From: Rufibacter tibetensis
GTDB taxonomy: Bacteria > Bacteroidota > Bacteroidia > Cytophagales > Hymenobacteraceae
Length of the DNA stretch: 64,000 nucleotides
Direction: 5' to 3'
Assembly (NCBI RefSeq): GCF_001310085.1
Contig: NZ_CP012643.1
Location: 4,842,001 to 4,906,000 of the forward strand
Numbering within the stretch: position 1 is the stretch's first letter; the number at the start of each line of letters is the position of its first letter. The notes beneath the pieces are model-generated. The model saw nothing but the letters and a program-made list of their open reading frames with translations. It searched no databases and was not told the origin of the DNA. Positions 55,231 through 62,977 of this stretch are shown here, in pieces. Position numbers and translations under genes: made by a program.

Positions 55231-55312
55231 AACTTCCAGAAAACACTCTTGCTGTCCTACTTATTCCAACATCATACATTGTAGACCACAACCAGATTTT
55301 TTATTCAATAAT

Positions 55313-56791
55313 CTAAGCGTTTAAAGCAGTTTTCTTAATTTTCTCTAAAGCTAATTCCCATAAATGCTCATATGGGATAATTTCAATTTCTGCGTAGGCG
55401 TCTCCTGGGGTGGGAGTACGTTGTAATTTTTGATACAAATAAAGACCTTTTTTTTGTGTTGTTAAGTAATCAAAATTAGATCTAACTAACACATTCAATA
55501 ATTTGAAAAAAGTGCGGCTACGCTCGCTAAAACTGTCTTTAAAATGATGTAATGCATATTTTTTCAAAGAATCAACCCTATACTCCAAAGCTTCATAATC
55601 ACTTATTTCAAGGTAATACATTACCTGCAAAATAACTATAGCCACATTAAATCCTTCCTTATCCTTGCTGTATTCAGAAGTATTCAATACTAATGATTGC
55701 CACTTTAAAGGCTGATCTACTAAAGGGTGGACAAAATGGAGGTAAGCTTCAAATAAAATCCATCTTTCCTGAGCGTATTTATTTATCTTTTTGATAAAAG
55801 TGTTCTCCTGAACTTGATGTAATAGCATATGTGCTACCTCATATTTCTTAGCATGAATGGCTAAAAGAGTATAGTTCTCCATGAAAGCAAACCAGTTGTT
55901 GCTTGAAGGAGTAAAAGAAGGTAAATACGCATTAGCTAAGGCTAAACCCTCTTCCAGCTTCTTAGCTCGTAAATAGGCATAAACTTGTATAAACTTATTA
56001 AACCTATGATCAAACCTTTTAGAAACATTATCAAAGTCTTTGATTACCTCTTCAGAATACGTAGTTAAACTTACAATTTCATCAAAATTGCCATTTAATT
56101 CATGCAACCACATCGATATTCTGTAATAATAATTAAAAGTATCAAAGGTTTTCGCTTTCTGCCATAATGAATTCATCTTTTCCAGGACATCATTCACCTT
56201 TACCAGGTATGCTTTGCGAGCTACAATAGAATGGCTGAGCTCAATACTTGCCTCAGAGAAAAACATCTCCGCCTCTTGATCAGCAGCCACTTTTAACATC
56301 ACATTATCTAATTGCTTAACAGCTTTATAAAATAAGTTTCTTTCTTTTAAATTAACATATGATTGAATGATCGCTTTCAGACATAAAGAGGAAATATAAT
56401 TAAAATCGTATTCCGTAGCTTTAGCTAGAGCCTGCTTAAGCAGGGGTAAAGCAAGGTCATTACCTCCAGAGTCTATCAACACTCTTGCTTGTAATAGCTT
56501 TGCTAAGCAGCCTTGCTCTACAGCATGTGGAGCTTGGATACTTTCATTCTTTTCATCTACTAAAAAGAGTTGATTCATTAATTTTTTCCGCAATCTGGAT
56601 TTAATCATTTTCAATCCACCCTTCTCTTGCCCATCTGGATAGAGAAATGATATAGCAGAATTGTCATCCACAATATTTCCCGAGGATATTTCCTGATATA
56701 AACGCTTTTCTTTTGATTTACTAGAAAATAATTGTGCAGGATTCCCTATCCTTTTATCAATTATTTGAATTAATTTGATTAATTCATCCAT
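55313..56791 (-). CDS. Helical-repeat (TPR-like) protein with basic N-terminus; candidate peptide-sensing regulator
   Basis: 492 aa, no signal peptide or membrane segment, so cytoplasmic. About residues 1-85 are a conserved-looking N-terminal module with SKEKRLYQEISSGNIVDDNS and a Lys/Arg-rich helix LKMIKSRLRKKLMNQLFLVD. The rest is all-helical, with aromatic/Leu pairs at TPR-like intervals (LAKLLQARVLIDSGG, LPLLKQALAKATEYDFNY, FMENYTLLAIHAKKYEVAHMLLHQV). I know similar proteins in Cytophagales as multi-copy families of unknown function, often next to small ORFs and transporters. No classical HTH is recognised. It is divergent from the 63-aa small ORF (282 bp), the layout of an RRNPP regulator-peptide pair. 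Function is inference. Confidence 0.75.
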   Translation of the reverse strand: MDELIKLIQIIDKRIGNPAQLFSSKSKEKRLYQEISSGNIVDDNSAISFLYPDGQEKGGLKMIKSRLRKKLMNQLFLVDEKNESIQAPHAVEQGCLAKLLQARVLIDSGGNDLALPLLKQALAKATEYDFNYISSLCLKAIIQSYVNLKERNLFYKAVKQLDNVMLKVAADQEAEMFFSEASIELSHSIVARKAYLVKVNDVLEKMNSLWQKAKTFDTFNYYYRISMWLHELNGNFDEIVSLTTYSEEVIKDFDNVSKRFDHRFNKFIQVYAYLRAKKLEEGLALANAYLPSFTPSSNNWFAFMENYTLLAIHAKKYEVAHMLLHQVQENTFIKKINKYAQERWILFEAYLHFVHPLVDQPLKWQSLVLNTSEYSKDKEGFNVAIVILQVMYYLEISDYEALEYRVDSLKKYALHHFKDSFSERSRTFFKLLNVLVRSNFDYLTTQKKGLYLYQKLQRTPTPGDAYAEIEIIPYEHLWELALEKIKKTALNA

Positions 56792-57073
56792 ATTTTAATT
56801 TAAGGTATAGTACCGTCTGAATTACTTTTGACTATAAATAAGTTTTAAATATAATAACTATATGGAACACTATAAAGGAAAAAATGTTACAGATAAGCAT
56901 AAAAACATTAAAAATTTATTTATAACTATGCCTTTTATATCTATCTATACGTTTATAAAAGTATTATATAAAAATTTCTTTAAATCTTTATAGTGATTAT
57001 TATCACCAATCTTTCCTTTAGCGCGTCATTCAAATTATCCACTTTTGCAATGAACTCTATAACTAATTAAATC
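56792..57073. other. A+T-rich divergent intergenic region
   Basis: 282 bp between the helical-repeat protein and the small ORF. Contains the dyad GTGATTATTATCAC at 56993-57006 (5-bp arms) and a near-consensus CACTTTTG about 30 bp before the small ORF, one mismatch from TAnnTTTG. It would carry promoters in both directions. No protein-coding frame is visible. Confidence 0.4.
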
Positions 57074-57265
57074 ATGATAGAATTACTTCTCGCTCTGCTC
57101 CTGCAACTTACAGTATTAACAGGAAGTCAAAATGACAAAAACCATAAAGATCCAAACACAAATTCCACTACCACTACAACCCAAACAGGCACCACTGCTA
57201 CAGGTGGAACAGATACTAAATTAAACAGCAAAGGTGGTTCAGGCACTTGGGACAACCGCGATTAA
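57074..57265 (+). CDS. Small exported peptide candidate (hydrophobic leader, Thr/Gly-rich tail)
   Basis: 63 aa. Residues 1-17 are strongly hydrophobic (MIELLLALLLQLTVLTGS), like a signal or transmembrane helix, but with an acidic rather than basic n-region. The rest is a low-complexity hydrophilic tail of Asn, Thr and Gly (NDKNHKDPNTNSTTTTTQTG...) ending GGSGTWDNRD. The codon structure and position between a divergent helical-repeat gene and an Opp transporter make it likely to be translated. It resembles precursor peptides of Firmicutes quorum systems only in layout. No similar protein is known to me. Confidence 0.6.
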   Translation: MIELLLALLLQLTVLTGSQNDKNHKDPNTNSTTTTTQTGTTATGGTDTKLNSKGGSGTWDNRD

Positions 57266-57296
57266 ATAGATATATTATAACCTACACTACTATATT

Positions 57297-57316
57297 TAAC
57301 CTTTTCGATAAGGTTA
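57297..57316 (+). terminator. Small hairpin between the small ORF and the binding-protein gene
   Basis: Arms 57297-57303 (TAACCTT) and 57310-57316 with a 6-nt loop. Could attenuate transcription so the small ORF is made in excess over the transporter. Confidence 0.4.
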
Positions 57317-57392
57317 TTATAAGTGAGCCAAGGCAAATTGAGGCAAGTTTTGTAATATTGAGCAGGGCGAATGCCTGTAATATTTGCTCTAT

Positions 57393-59120
57393 ATGAAAAA
57401 TAACTGTGCTAAAAGCCTTGGCTTGCTTTTTTTATGGCTTTTATCTTCTTGCTCAACTCCTTCCAAGGATGACTCTACTATCATAATACGCTTAGCTCAA
57501 GATCCAGTATCCTTGAACCCAATAAGTTATGGCAACGGTCACTCCCTTCAACTACTAAACTATATTTACCAAAGCCTCCTAGTAACAGAATTAAAAGACA
57601 AATCTATAAAGCCTTTGCTGGCAGTAGATTTACCAACAATTAGGAGAGATGATACAAGTTCATATTTCACCTTCACCATAAGGCCTGAAGCAAACTGGGA
57701 TAACAACTCACCTGTAACGGCAAAAGATGTGGCTTTCTCTCTAAAGTTACTTCACAGCCCACTGTTGGAGAATGAAAGGTGGAGGGCCCAGTTTGACTTT
57801 ATTCAAGACATTCAACTTTCTCCTACCAATCCTAAAGTTTTTACATTAGTCTGCAAGGGGTATACACCTGAAATGAAACTAATGACTGGGGACTACTTTG
57901 TACTTCCTGCTTACCTTTTTGATCCTAACGGGATTATCTCTAATGTCCCTTTTAGATTGATCAGACAAAGGTTTGATTCACTATCTACAACCACAACCTT
58001 TAAATCATTTTCAAAACTAATAAACAATTCAAATTTGGCGAGAGACACCGCCTTCATCAAAGGAAGTGGTCCTTATAGAATAACCAAATGGAACTCTGGC
58101 CAAATAGTTGTATTAGACAAGAAGAAATCTTGGTGGGGGAACAAAGCAGAAAAAGGAAAAAATGTTTTAAATAACAATCCTTCTCGCTTGTTTTTCCAGA
58201 TAATCCCAGACAATGCTGCTGCCATTCTAGCACTTAAAACAAGGCAGATAGATGTAATGGACAATGTACCTCTTGTTTCATTTCTTGAAATGCAGAAAGA
58301 CCTCAAATACAAAGAGTTCTACAACTTTCACTCTCCTCCATCTTATGATTTAGTATATATAGGAGTAAATGGGAAAAAGAAAATTTTTGAAGATAAACAA
58401 ACAAGGCAGGCTTTAGCACATCTTTTTAATACTTCTCAATTAATCTCCTCCGTTCAGGGTGGTTTGGCTACTTCAACTGTCGGATTAGTTCACCCTCAAG
58501 AAGAAGAATTCTACAACTCAGAATTAAAGAAGTTGGAATTTGATCCTAACAAAGCTAAAACACTTTTACGATTAGCTGGCTGGCAAGAAACTACAGAGGG
58601 TTGGCAAAAGACAATAAGAGGCAAGCTAGAGAAGTTGCACATGAACCTTATTTATAGGGGGGGCAATTCTGATTTTGAAAACATAGCTTTACTTTTCAAG
58701 CAAAATGCCCTTAAAATTGGAATAGTGGTAACACTTCAGCCAATGGAAAGTAGTCAAATAGGTGAAAAGCTTCAAAGTAAGAATTTTGACCTATTTATCA
58801 GAACACTGATGGGCAATCCTTATTTTTACAATTTTATTCCTTTACTGCATTCTTCAAACTCCAAAGAAGGTGGAGGGAATATAACAGGTTTTGGCACCCC
58901 TGCTACAGATTTATTATTGGAACAAATAGCAGAGGAAGAACACATAATAGAAAAGGCATCTCTTTTGAAGGAACTTCAGAGAAAAATGCAGGAGGAGAGT
59001 AATATGATTTTTCTTTACTTCATGAAGAACAGGATTGCTATATCTAAACAGATTGATTCTGTAGTAGTATCAGGTATAAAACCAGGTTATGATGTTACCA
59101 GATTTATAAAAAAGAAATAA
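57393..59120 (+). CDS. OppA/DppA-family oligopeptide-binding lipoprotein
   Basis: 575 aa from the ATG at 57393. Lipoprotein signal with lipobox Cys 20 (LLFLWLLSSCS). The SBP_bac_5 body shows IIIRLAQDPVSLNPISYGNG, NYIYQSLLV, the EANWDNNSPVTAKDVAFSLKLL segment and the FIKGSGPYRITKWNSGQIVVL motif. It captures peptides outside the inner membrane. Two permease genes follow at once in the same operon, but no ATPase genes. Adjacent to the small-peptide ORF, which could be its ligand (inference). Confidence 0.9.
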   Translation: MKNNCAKSLGLLFLWLLSSCSTPSKDDSTIIIRLAQDPVSLNPISYGNGHSLQLLNYIYQSLLVTELKDKSIKPLLAVDLPTIRRDDTSSYFTFTIRPEANWDNNSPVTAKDVAFSLKLLHSPLLENERWRAQFDFIQDIQLSPTNPKVFTLVCKGYTPEMKLMTGDYFVLPAYLFDPNGIISNVPFRLIRQRFDSLSTTTTFKSFSKLINNSNLARDTAFIKGSGPYRITKWNSGQIVVLDKKKSWWGNKAEKGKNVLNNNPSRLFFQIIPDNAAAILALKTRQIDVMDNVPLVSFLEMQKDLKYKEFYNFHSPPSYDLVYIGVNGKKKIFEDKQTRQALAHLFNTSQLISSVQGGLATSTVGLVHPQEEEFYNSELKKLEFDPNKAKTLLRLAGWQETTEGWQKTIRGKLEKLHMNLIYRGGNSDFENIALLFKQNALKIGIVVTLQPMESSQIGEKLQSKNFDLFIRTLMGNPYFYNFIPLLHSSNSKEGGGNITGFGTPATDLLLEQIAEEEHIIEKASLLKELQRKMQEESNMIFLYFMKNRIAISKQIDSVVVSGIKPGYDVTRFIKKK

Positions 59121-59126
59121 GCTTTG

Positions 59127-60488
59127 ATGTTTATTTTCAGATTTTGCTTCAAAACTATACGGCTCATAATTACTCTCTGGATTACTGTATCTTTTGTTTT
59201 TATACTTAGTCATTTCCTTCCTATAAACAAAGCACCTAAAGGAATGCTGGAGGAAAATTCCGCAGTTTATGGAAACACAAATACAAATACCTTAAACCAG
59301 GTAAGAGATGATTTCCTACATCGAAAAGGACTAGACCTGCCCCTTTTCTATTTTGATTTTATTCAATTAGGCAAAATAAAAGCAGAACAGGTGCCATCTA
59401 CTCAGGAAGACAAACCTTGGACTACTGCCGCGGTTATGAGGCATGGAGTAAAAGGCACACATGCTTTTTATGTGTTTTGGCAAGAATGGGCCAAAAACGT
59501 AAAAGAAAATGATAAAATCAGACTTTTCTCGAAACTGCTTTACTGGGCTGAGGAGAAAGAATATGCTTCAGTAAATAATTTAGGAAAGGAAATTATTCTA
59601 TATCTTCTAAAAACTCCAAATAGTGCAAATCTACAGTTAGCAAATGCTTGGAAAAACCTTCAGGAGAACGAAGTTCCTTTCCACTATCATTTACCTTTCT
59701 CAATTTGGAACGGAAGTAACAATATTTACCACCAGTGGTTAAGCAACTTGATCATTGGTGAGCTAGGTTTCTCTAATCAAGACCAAACTCCCGTTTTAGA
59801 AAAGATTAAGGCCGCATTTCAGGTCTCGTCATCTTTGGCCTTGGCAGGATTGATAACAGCGCTATTCCTTTCCTTTTTAGGTAGCCTTTATTTATCACAA
59901 AATCCCACTTCTGTTTTTACCCAAGTGTGCCAAAAATTTTTATACCTGTTAGATAGCATACCTGGTTTTTTAATTGCGCTAGGTATTTTTGCCATTTACC
60001 TTTCATTAGGTGGCACCCTCTCTTTCTACCTTTATGGGGAAGCTACAGAAAGCCTTTTTCAACATTTCTTAAATCCTTCTGTATTATTAGGTAGTGTTTG
60101 CATCGCTTTATTAGTGACCCCACACCTCACTTTACAATTTGTGCAGGGGCTTCTTGAACAGAAAAGCAAGCTCTACTTTAGAACTGCTTTAGGTAAAGGT
60201 TATTCTTACAAAAAAGCAATGAGGAAGCACGCATTGCCAAATACCCTTGTGCCTACCATTACCTTGTTAAGTGAAGTGATTATAAGCTTAGTAGCTGGGG
60301 TGTTGGTAGTGGAAATTACGTTTTCTTTGCCAGGAATAGGGAGTTTGTTTACTGATTCTATCATAAATGGTGATTATCCAGTTATGGTAGGCCTAACTCT
60401 TTTGTTGCTGGTATTTAGATTAGGGGTAGTATGGCTTTCAGAACTAGCCTTTGTATTTATTGATCCAAGAATGAAGAATAATCTGTAG
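59127..60488 (+). CDS. OppB/DppB-type permease with a large extracytoplasmic insertion
   Basis: 453 aa from the ATG at 59127, 6 bp after the binding-protein stop. TM1 about 12-30, then the usual GLDLPLFYF segment (68-76), an insertion of about 120 residues (77-200) rich in Lys, Trp and helices, then YHQWLSNLIIGELGFSNQ, which rejoins the standard DppB sequence and about five further helices. The cytoplasmic EAA-like loop is FRTALGKGYSYKKAMRKHAL. The insertion lies in the periplasmic loop, where the binding protein docks. Confidence 0.88.
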   Translation: MFIFRFCFKTIRLIITLWITVSFVFILSHFLPINKAPKGMLEENSAVYGNTNTNTLNQVRDDFLHRKGLDLPLFYFDFIQLGKIKAEQVPSTQEDKPWTTAAVMRHGVKGTHAFYVFWQEWAKNVKENDKIRLFSKLLYWAEEKEYASVNNLGKEIILYLLKTPNSANLQLANAWKNLQENEVPFHYHLPFSIWNGSNNIYHQWLSNLIIGELGFSNQDQTPVLEKIKAAFQVSSSLALAGLITALFLSFLGSLYLSQNPTSVFTQVCQKFLYLLDSIPGFLIALGIFAIYLSLGGTLSFYLYGEATESLFQHFLNPSVLLGSVCIALLVTPHLTLQFVQGLLEQKSKLYFRTALGKGYSYKKAMRKHALPNTLVPTITLLSEVIISLVAGVLVVEITFSLPGIGSLFTDSIINGDYPVMVGLTLLLLVFRLGVVWLSELAFVFIDPRMKNNL

Positions 60489-60492
60489 ATCA

Positions 60493-61545
60493 ATGAACTT
60501 AGCATCTACTTGGCGTTCTCTCTCTATCATTGAAAAGTTTTCCTTAATCTGGTTCCTGTTATTTTCTGCATCAGCGTTGATTGCACATGTTCTAACTATT
60601 CTAGGGAAAGAACCTGTTGCCTATCCGGAGCAATCATTTTTAGCTCCCTTTGAATCTTATGATCATTTGTTAGGAACTGACCACCTAGGAAGAGATTTAT
60701 TATTCTACCTTTTATTGAGTTGCAGAAGCGCATGGTTGTTAGCCATTCCTCCCTTAGTGATAGCTACTGCTTTTGGAATCTTAACAGGAACAAGTGCAGC
60801 CATCCTTGGAAATACAGGGTTAAAGATTTCTTCCTTCAAGCTTATTATCTTATCCTTCTCTCTCCTCCTTTTCTTTATTCTTCATGAACCGTTAGTCAAA
60901 TTGGTAGATATGTGGGGAAAGGGCTACCTAAAGTATTTTATTTATAGTGGGACCTTTTTGTTGCTAGCTTTAATAGCAATGAATAAACTACCCCTATACA
61001 TACCTTTAAAAAAAAATCTTATAGTACCTGTAGATGAAGCCCTACAAAAGATTATAAATGTTTGGTCTACCCTGCCTAAGTTACTTTTACTTCTAGTTCT
61101 AAGTGCCTTTACTCCCTTTTCTATCTATAGCTTAATGGGATGGATATGTGTGACATACTGGGTACTCCCTGCTCGTATAACGAGGGCAAGTGTCTTGCAG
61201 TTAAGAGAAGAAACTTATTATGAAACAACAAAGGCTTTAGGAACCCCCTTTCAGAAGGTTTTTATTCAATTTATATGGCCCTCAATCAAAGGTCCAATTT
61301 TAACAAACTTTTGCTTTGCAGCCTCTGGCTTACTAGGCATTGGTTCTACCTTAGCTTATTTAGGGATAGGCATCCCGCCTGATGTACCTTCCTGGGGGAA
61401 GCTTCTAGCAAATTCCCGTTATTCAATTGATGCTTGGTGGACATTTGTATTCCCAGCTTTATTGCTTCTTCTAAGTATCCTTAGTTTACAATCAATTGGG
61501 AACAGATTTTCTTCAAAAGCTAACTACGAATCTGTTACTAAATAG
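60493..61545 (+). CDS. OppC/DppC-type permease
   Basis: 350 aa, starting 4 bp after the OppB stop. An N-terminal transmembrane helix, then the LLGTDHLGRDLLFYLLLS hallmark of DppC (about residues 58-75), the EAA loop REETYYETTKALGTPFQKVFIQFIWP, and GIGIPPDVPSWGKLLANS near the end. An unusually hydrophobic extra segment (about 105-170) lies between helices 2 and 4, longer than in classic OppC. It forms the channel with the OppB subunit; ATPases must be encoded elsewhere. Confidence 0.9.
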   Translation: MNLASTWRSLSIIEKFSLIWFLLFSASALIAHVLTILGKEPVAYPEQSFLAPFESYDHLLGTDHLGRDLLFYLLLSCRSAWLLAIPPLVIATAFGILTGTSAAILGNTGLKISSFKLIILSFSLLLFFILHEPLVKLVDMWGKGYLKYFIYSGTFLLLALIAMNKLPLYIPLKKNLIVPVDEALQKIINVWSTLPKLLLLLVLSAFTPFSIYSLMGWICVTYWVLPARITRASVLQLREETYYETTKALGTPFQKVFIQFIWPSIKGPILTNFCFAASGLLGIGSTLAYLGIGIPPDVPSWGKLLANSRYSIDAWWTFVFPALLLLLSILSLQSIGNRFSSKANYESVTK

Positions 61546-61730
61546 TAAATTAAATTAAATTAAGGCCTACTTTATTAACAATAAAAGCTTTTAAGGGGCA
61601 TTAAATCAATTTTAAGTTTATTAAATTATATAATTTATAAACAAATAACAAGTTCTTCTTTATTAGATTCTTTCCTATTTATCACTCTTTGCTCCTATTA
61701 TTATTGTATCATAATAAAGAGCAACAGGAA

Positions 61731-61991
61731 ATGAATGTATCTGGGAAAAGTTTAATCACTACTTTAAATAAGCAGTTTCATCCAAGAGTAGCCTTACAGG
61801 TTACTAAGAAACCTGGTGGGCAAACTTCTAGATCTTTATTTTTCAAGATAGAAAATTTCTCTTCTAAAGCAATAGGAAACTTGGGAGAATTTTCAACCAC
61901 TTCATTGTCTGAAGGGTTTGTACTGGATGGCTTCTTTCTAGGCACTTTTGAATTTGATTCACTCACTGGGCATCCAGGTATAAGATATTAA
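61731..61991 (+). CDS. Small protein of unknown function after the transporter
   Basis: 86 aa from the ATG at 61731 (frame open from 61689). No signal peptide or clear domain. The composition is polar with several aromatic residues: LEFKIENFSSKA-type middle, GEFSTTSLSEGFVLDGFFLGTFEFD and a C-terminal GHPGIRY. It is 185 bp downstream of the OppC stop and ends before a strong terminator. It could be a second precursor peptide or a leaderless small protein. I do not recognise it. Confidence 0.5.
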   Translation: MNVSGKSLITTLNKQFHPRVALQVTKKPGGQTSRSLFFKIENFSSKAIGNLGEFSTTSLSEGFVLDGFFLGTFEFDSLTGHPGIRY

Positions 61992-62066
61992 AGTTTTGAG
62001 TTGTCTTCCGTAGCCCCCCATGCGAAAGTTAGTGTTTTGTTTCAGTTTTTTTGTTGTTTGTCTGTT

Positions 62067-62098
62067 GCCTGCCGGCTTGTCACCGGCAGGCTTTTTTT
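62067..62098 (+). terminator. Rho-independent terminator of the transporter/small-ORF unit
   Basis: GC-rich stem 62067-62075 (GCCTGCCGG) with 62083-62091 (CCGGCAGGC), 7-nt loop, followed by seven T at 62092-62098. Contrasts with the A+T-rich surroundings. Confidence 0.92.
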
Positions 62099-62260
62099 AT
62101 GCATTTTGATGTAAAGCACAAGAAAACATGTACAAAACTTTATCTACATTAATGTATTGTAGTTTTGAATTAAGGAATGAACACCTAAAAATTACTAGGT
62201 TGTGGTCTACAATGTATGATGTTGGAATAAGTAGGGCAGCAAGAGTGTTTTCTGGAAGTT

Positions 62261-62827
62261 ATGTGCGAGATAACTATCCGGGTAAACTGCCCCTACTGGC
62301 ACGGAGTGAAAGTAGTGAAAAACGGCATGAAGCGTACGGGCAGGCAGAATTTTATGTGCCGGCTTCGCCGAAAGCAGTTCCAGCTTGAGTATGCGAAGGC
62401 TGGCTGCCGGCCAGCGGTTAGACAGCTGGTGCTGGGCATGCTGGTGCGCAATTCCGGCGGCCGCGACGTTGAAGAAGTGACAGGCGTACACCGGCAAACG
62501 GTGCTCAGGTGGCTGAACCAGAAGGCGGAGAGCCTACAGGTAAAGCCCCGCCTCGAAGCATACAAGTCAGTGCAGATGGATGAGGTGTGGACCTTTGTTG
62601 GCCAGCGCAAGAAGCGCAAGAGGTGGCTTTTTTACGCCTACGCACCGGAAACCGACGAGGTGCTGGCCTGGAGTTGGGGGAACCGCAGCCAGAATACGGT
62701 CAGAAAGCTTTACAGGCAACTGCAGCCACTAAACATCGGTTGGCTTTGCTCCGATGACTGGCCTTTCCCACCAGGTACTCCCACCGGAAAAGCACCTGGT
62801 GGGAAAGGCCTACACCAAGAACATTGA
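62261..62827 (+). CDS. IS1-family transposase, upstream frame (copy B)
   Basis: 188 aa, identical to the copy A protein by inspection. Degenerate zinc finger (W13 and R36 where Cys is expected), HTH about 55-88, first catalytic Asp D107 in MDEVWTF, second in CSDDW (D165/166). After residue 167 it reads into non-homologous sequence (FPPGTPTGKAPGGKGLHQEH) because the frame changes at the 62760-62810 hairpin. The real C-terminus continues in the frame at 62754-62960. Confidence 0.9.
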   Translation: MCEITIRVNCPYWHGVKVVKNGMKRTGRQNFMCRLRRKQFQLEYAKAGCRPAVRQLVLGMLVRNSGGRDVEEVTGVHRQTVLRWLNQKAESLQVKPRLEAYKSVQMDEVWTFVGQRKKRKRWLFYAYAPETDEVLAWSWGNRSQNTVRKLYRQLQPLNIGWLCSDDWPFPPGTPTGKAPGGKGLHQEH

Positions 62828-62960
62828 GGGGGTGAACCTGTGCTTGAGGACTAGGAACAGAAGAATAGTCAGGAAAACGGCTTGTTACTCGAAAAAAAAA
62901 CAAAATCACTATAACGCTATGAAGCTAATATTTTACTACCGAAACCATCATACATTGTAG
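62754..62960 (+). pseudogene. IS1-family transposase C-terminal segment in the shifted frame (copy B)
   Basis: 68 codons in the +1 frame that carry the conserved KHLVGKAYTKNIEGVN motif with the candidate third catalytic residue, and the basic end RTRNRRIVRKTACYSKKK. A product joining both frames would need a +1 (or -2) shift inside or just before the hairpin. Confidence 0.8.
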
Positions 62961-62977
62961 ACCACAACCAATTACTA

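Larger units (their letters stand above)
54522..55293 (-). mobile_element. IS1-family insertion sequence, copy A (772 bp)
   Basis: Terminal inverted repeats of 24 bp: left end GGTTGTGGTCTACAATGTAT... at 54522 and the complementary end closing at 55293. Flanks are AGATTTAA (54514-54521) and AGATTTTT (55294-55301), which agree at 6 of 8 positions, so the target duplication is decayed or absent. It sits 19 bp from the stop of the helical-repeat protein gene, between it and the TonB receptor. Differs from copy B by one base (at about 55256) as far as I can compare by eye. Confidence 0.92.
62198..62969 (+). mobile_element. IS1-family insertion sequence, copy B (772 bp)
   Basis: 24-bp terminal inverted repeats (GGTTGTGGTCTACAATGTAT... 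at 62198 and the complementary end closing at 62969). An exact 8-bp target-site duplication AATTACTA flanks it (62190-62197 and 62970-62977), proving a transposition event without later rearrangement. Opposite in orientation to copy A; the two bracket a 6.9-kb A+T-rich block. Confidence 0.95.

Noticed and set aside
62128-62388. 86-codon frame running from outside IS copy B into it
   Set aside because: It crosses the terminal repeat and reads the transposase start in another frame; the same frame appears at copy A only within the IS.
54514-62977. Composite transposon made by the two IS1-family copies
   Set aside because: The outermost flanks do not match, and copy B has its own perfect 8-bp duplication, so the two insertions are independent.
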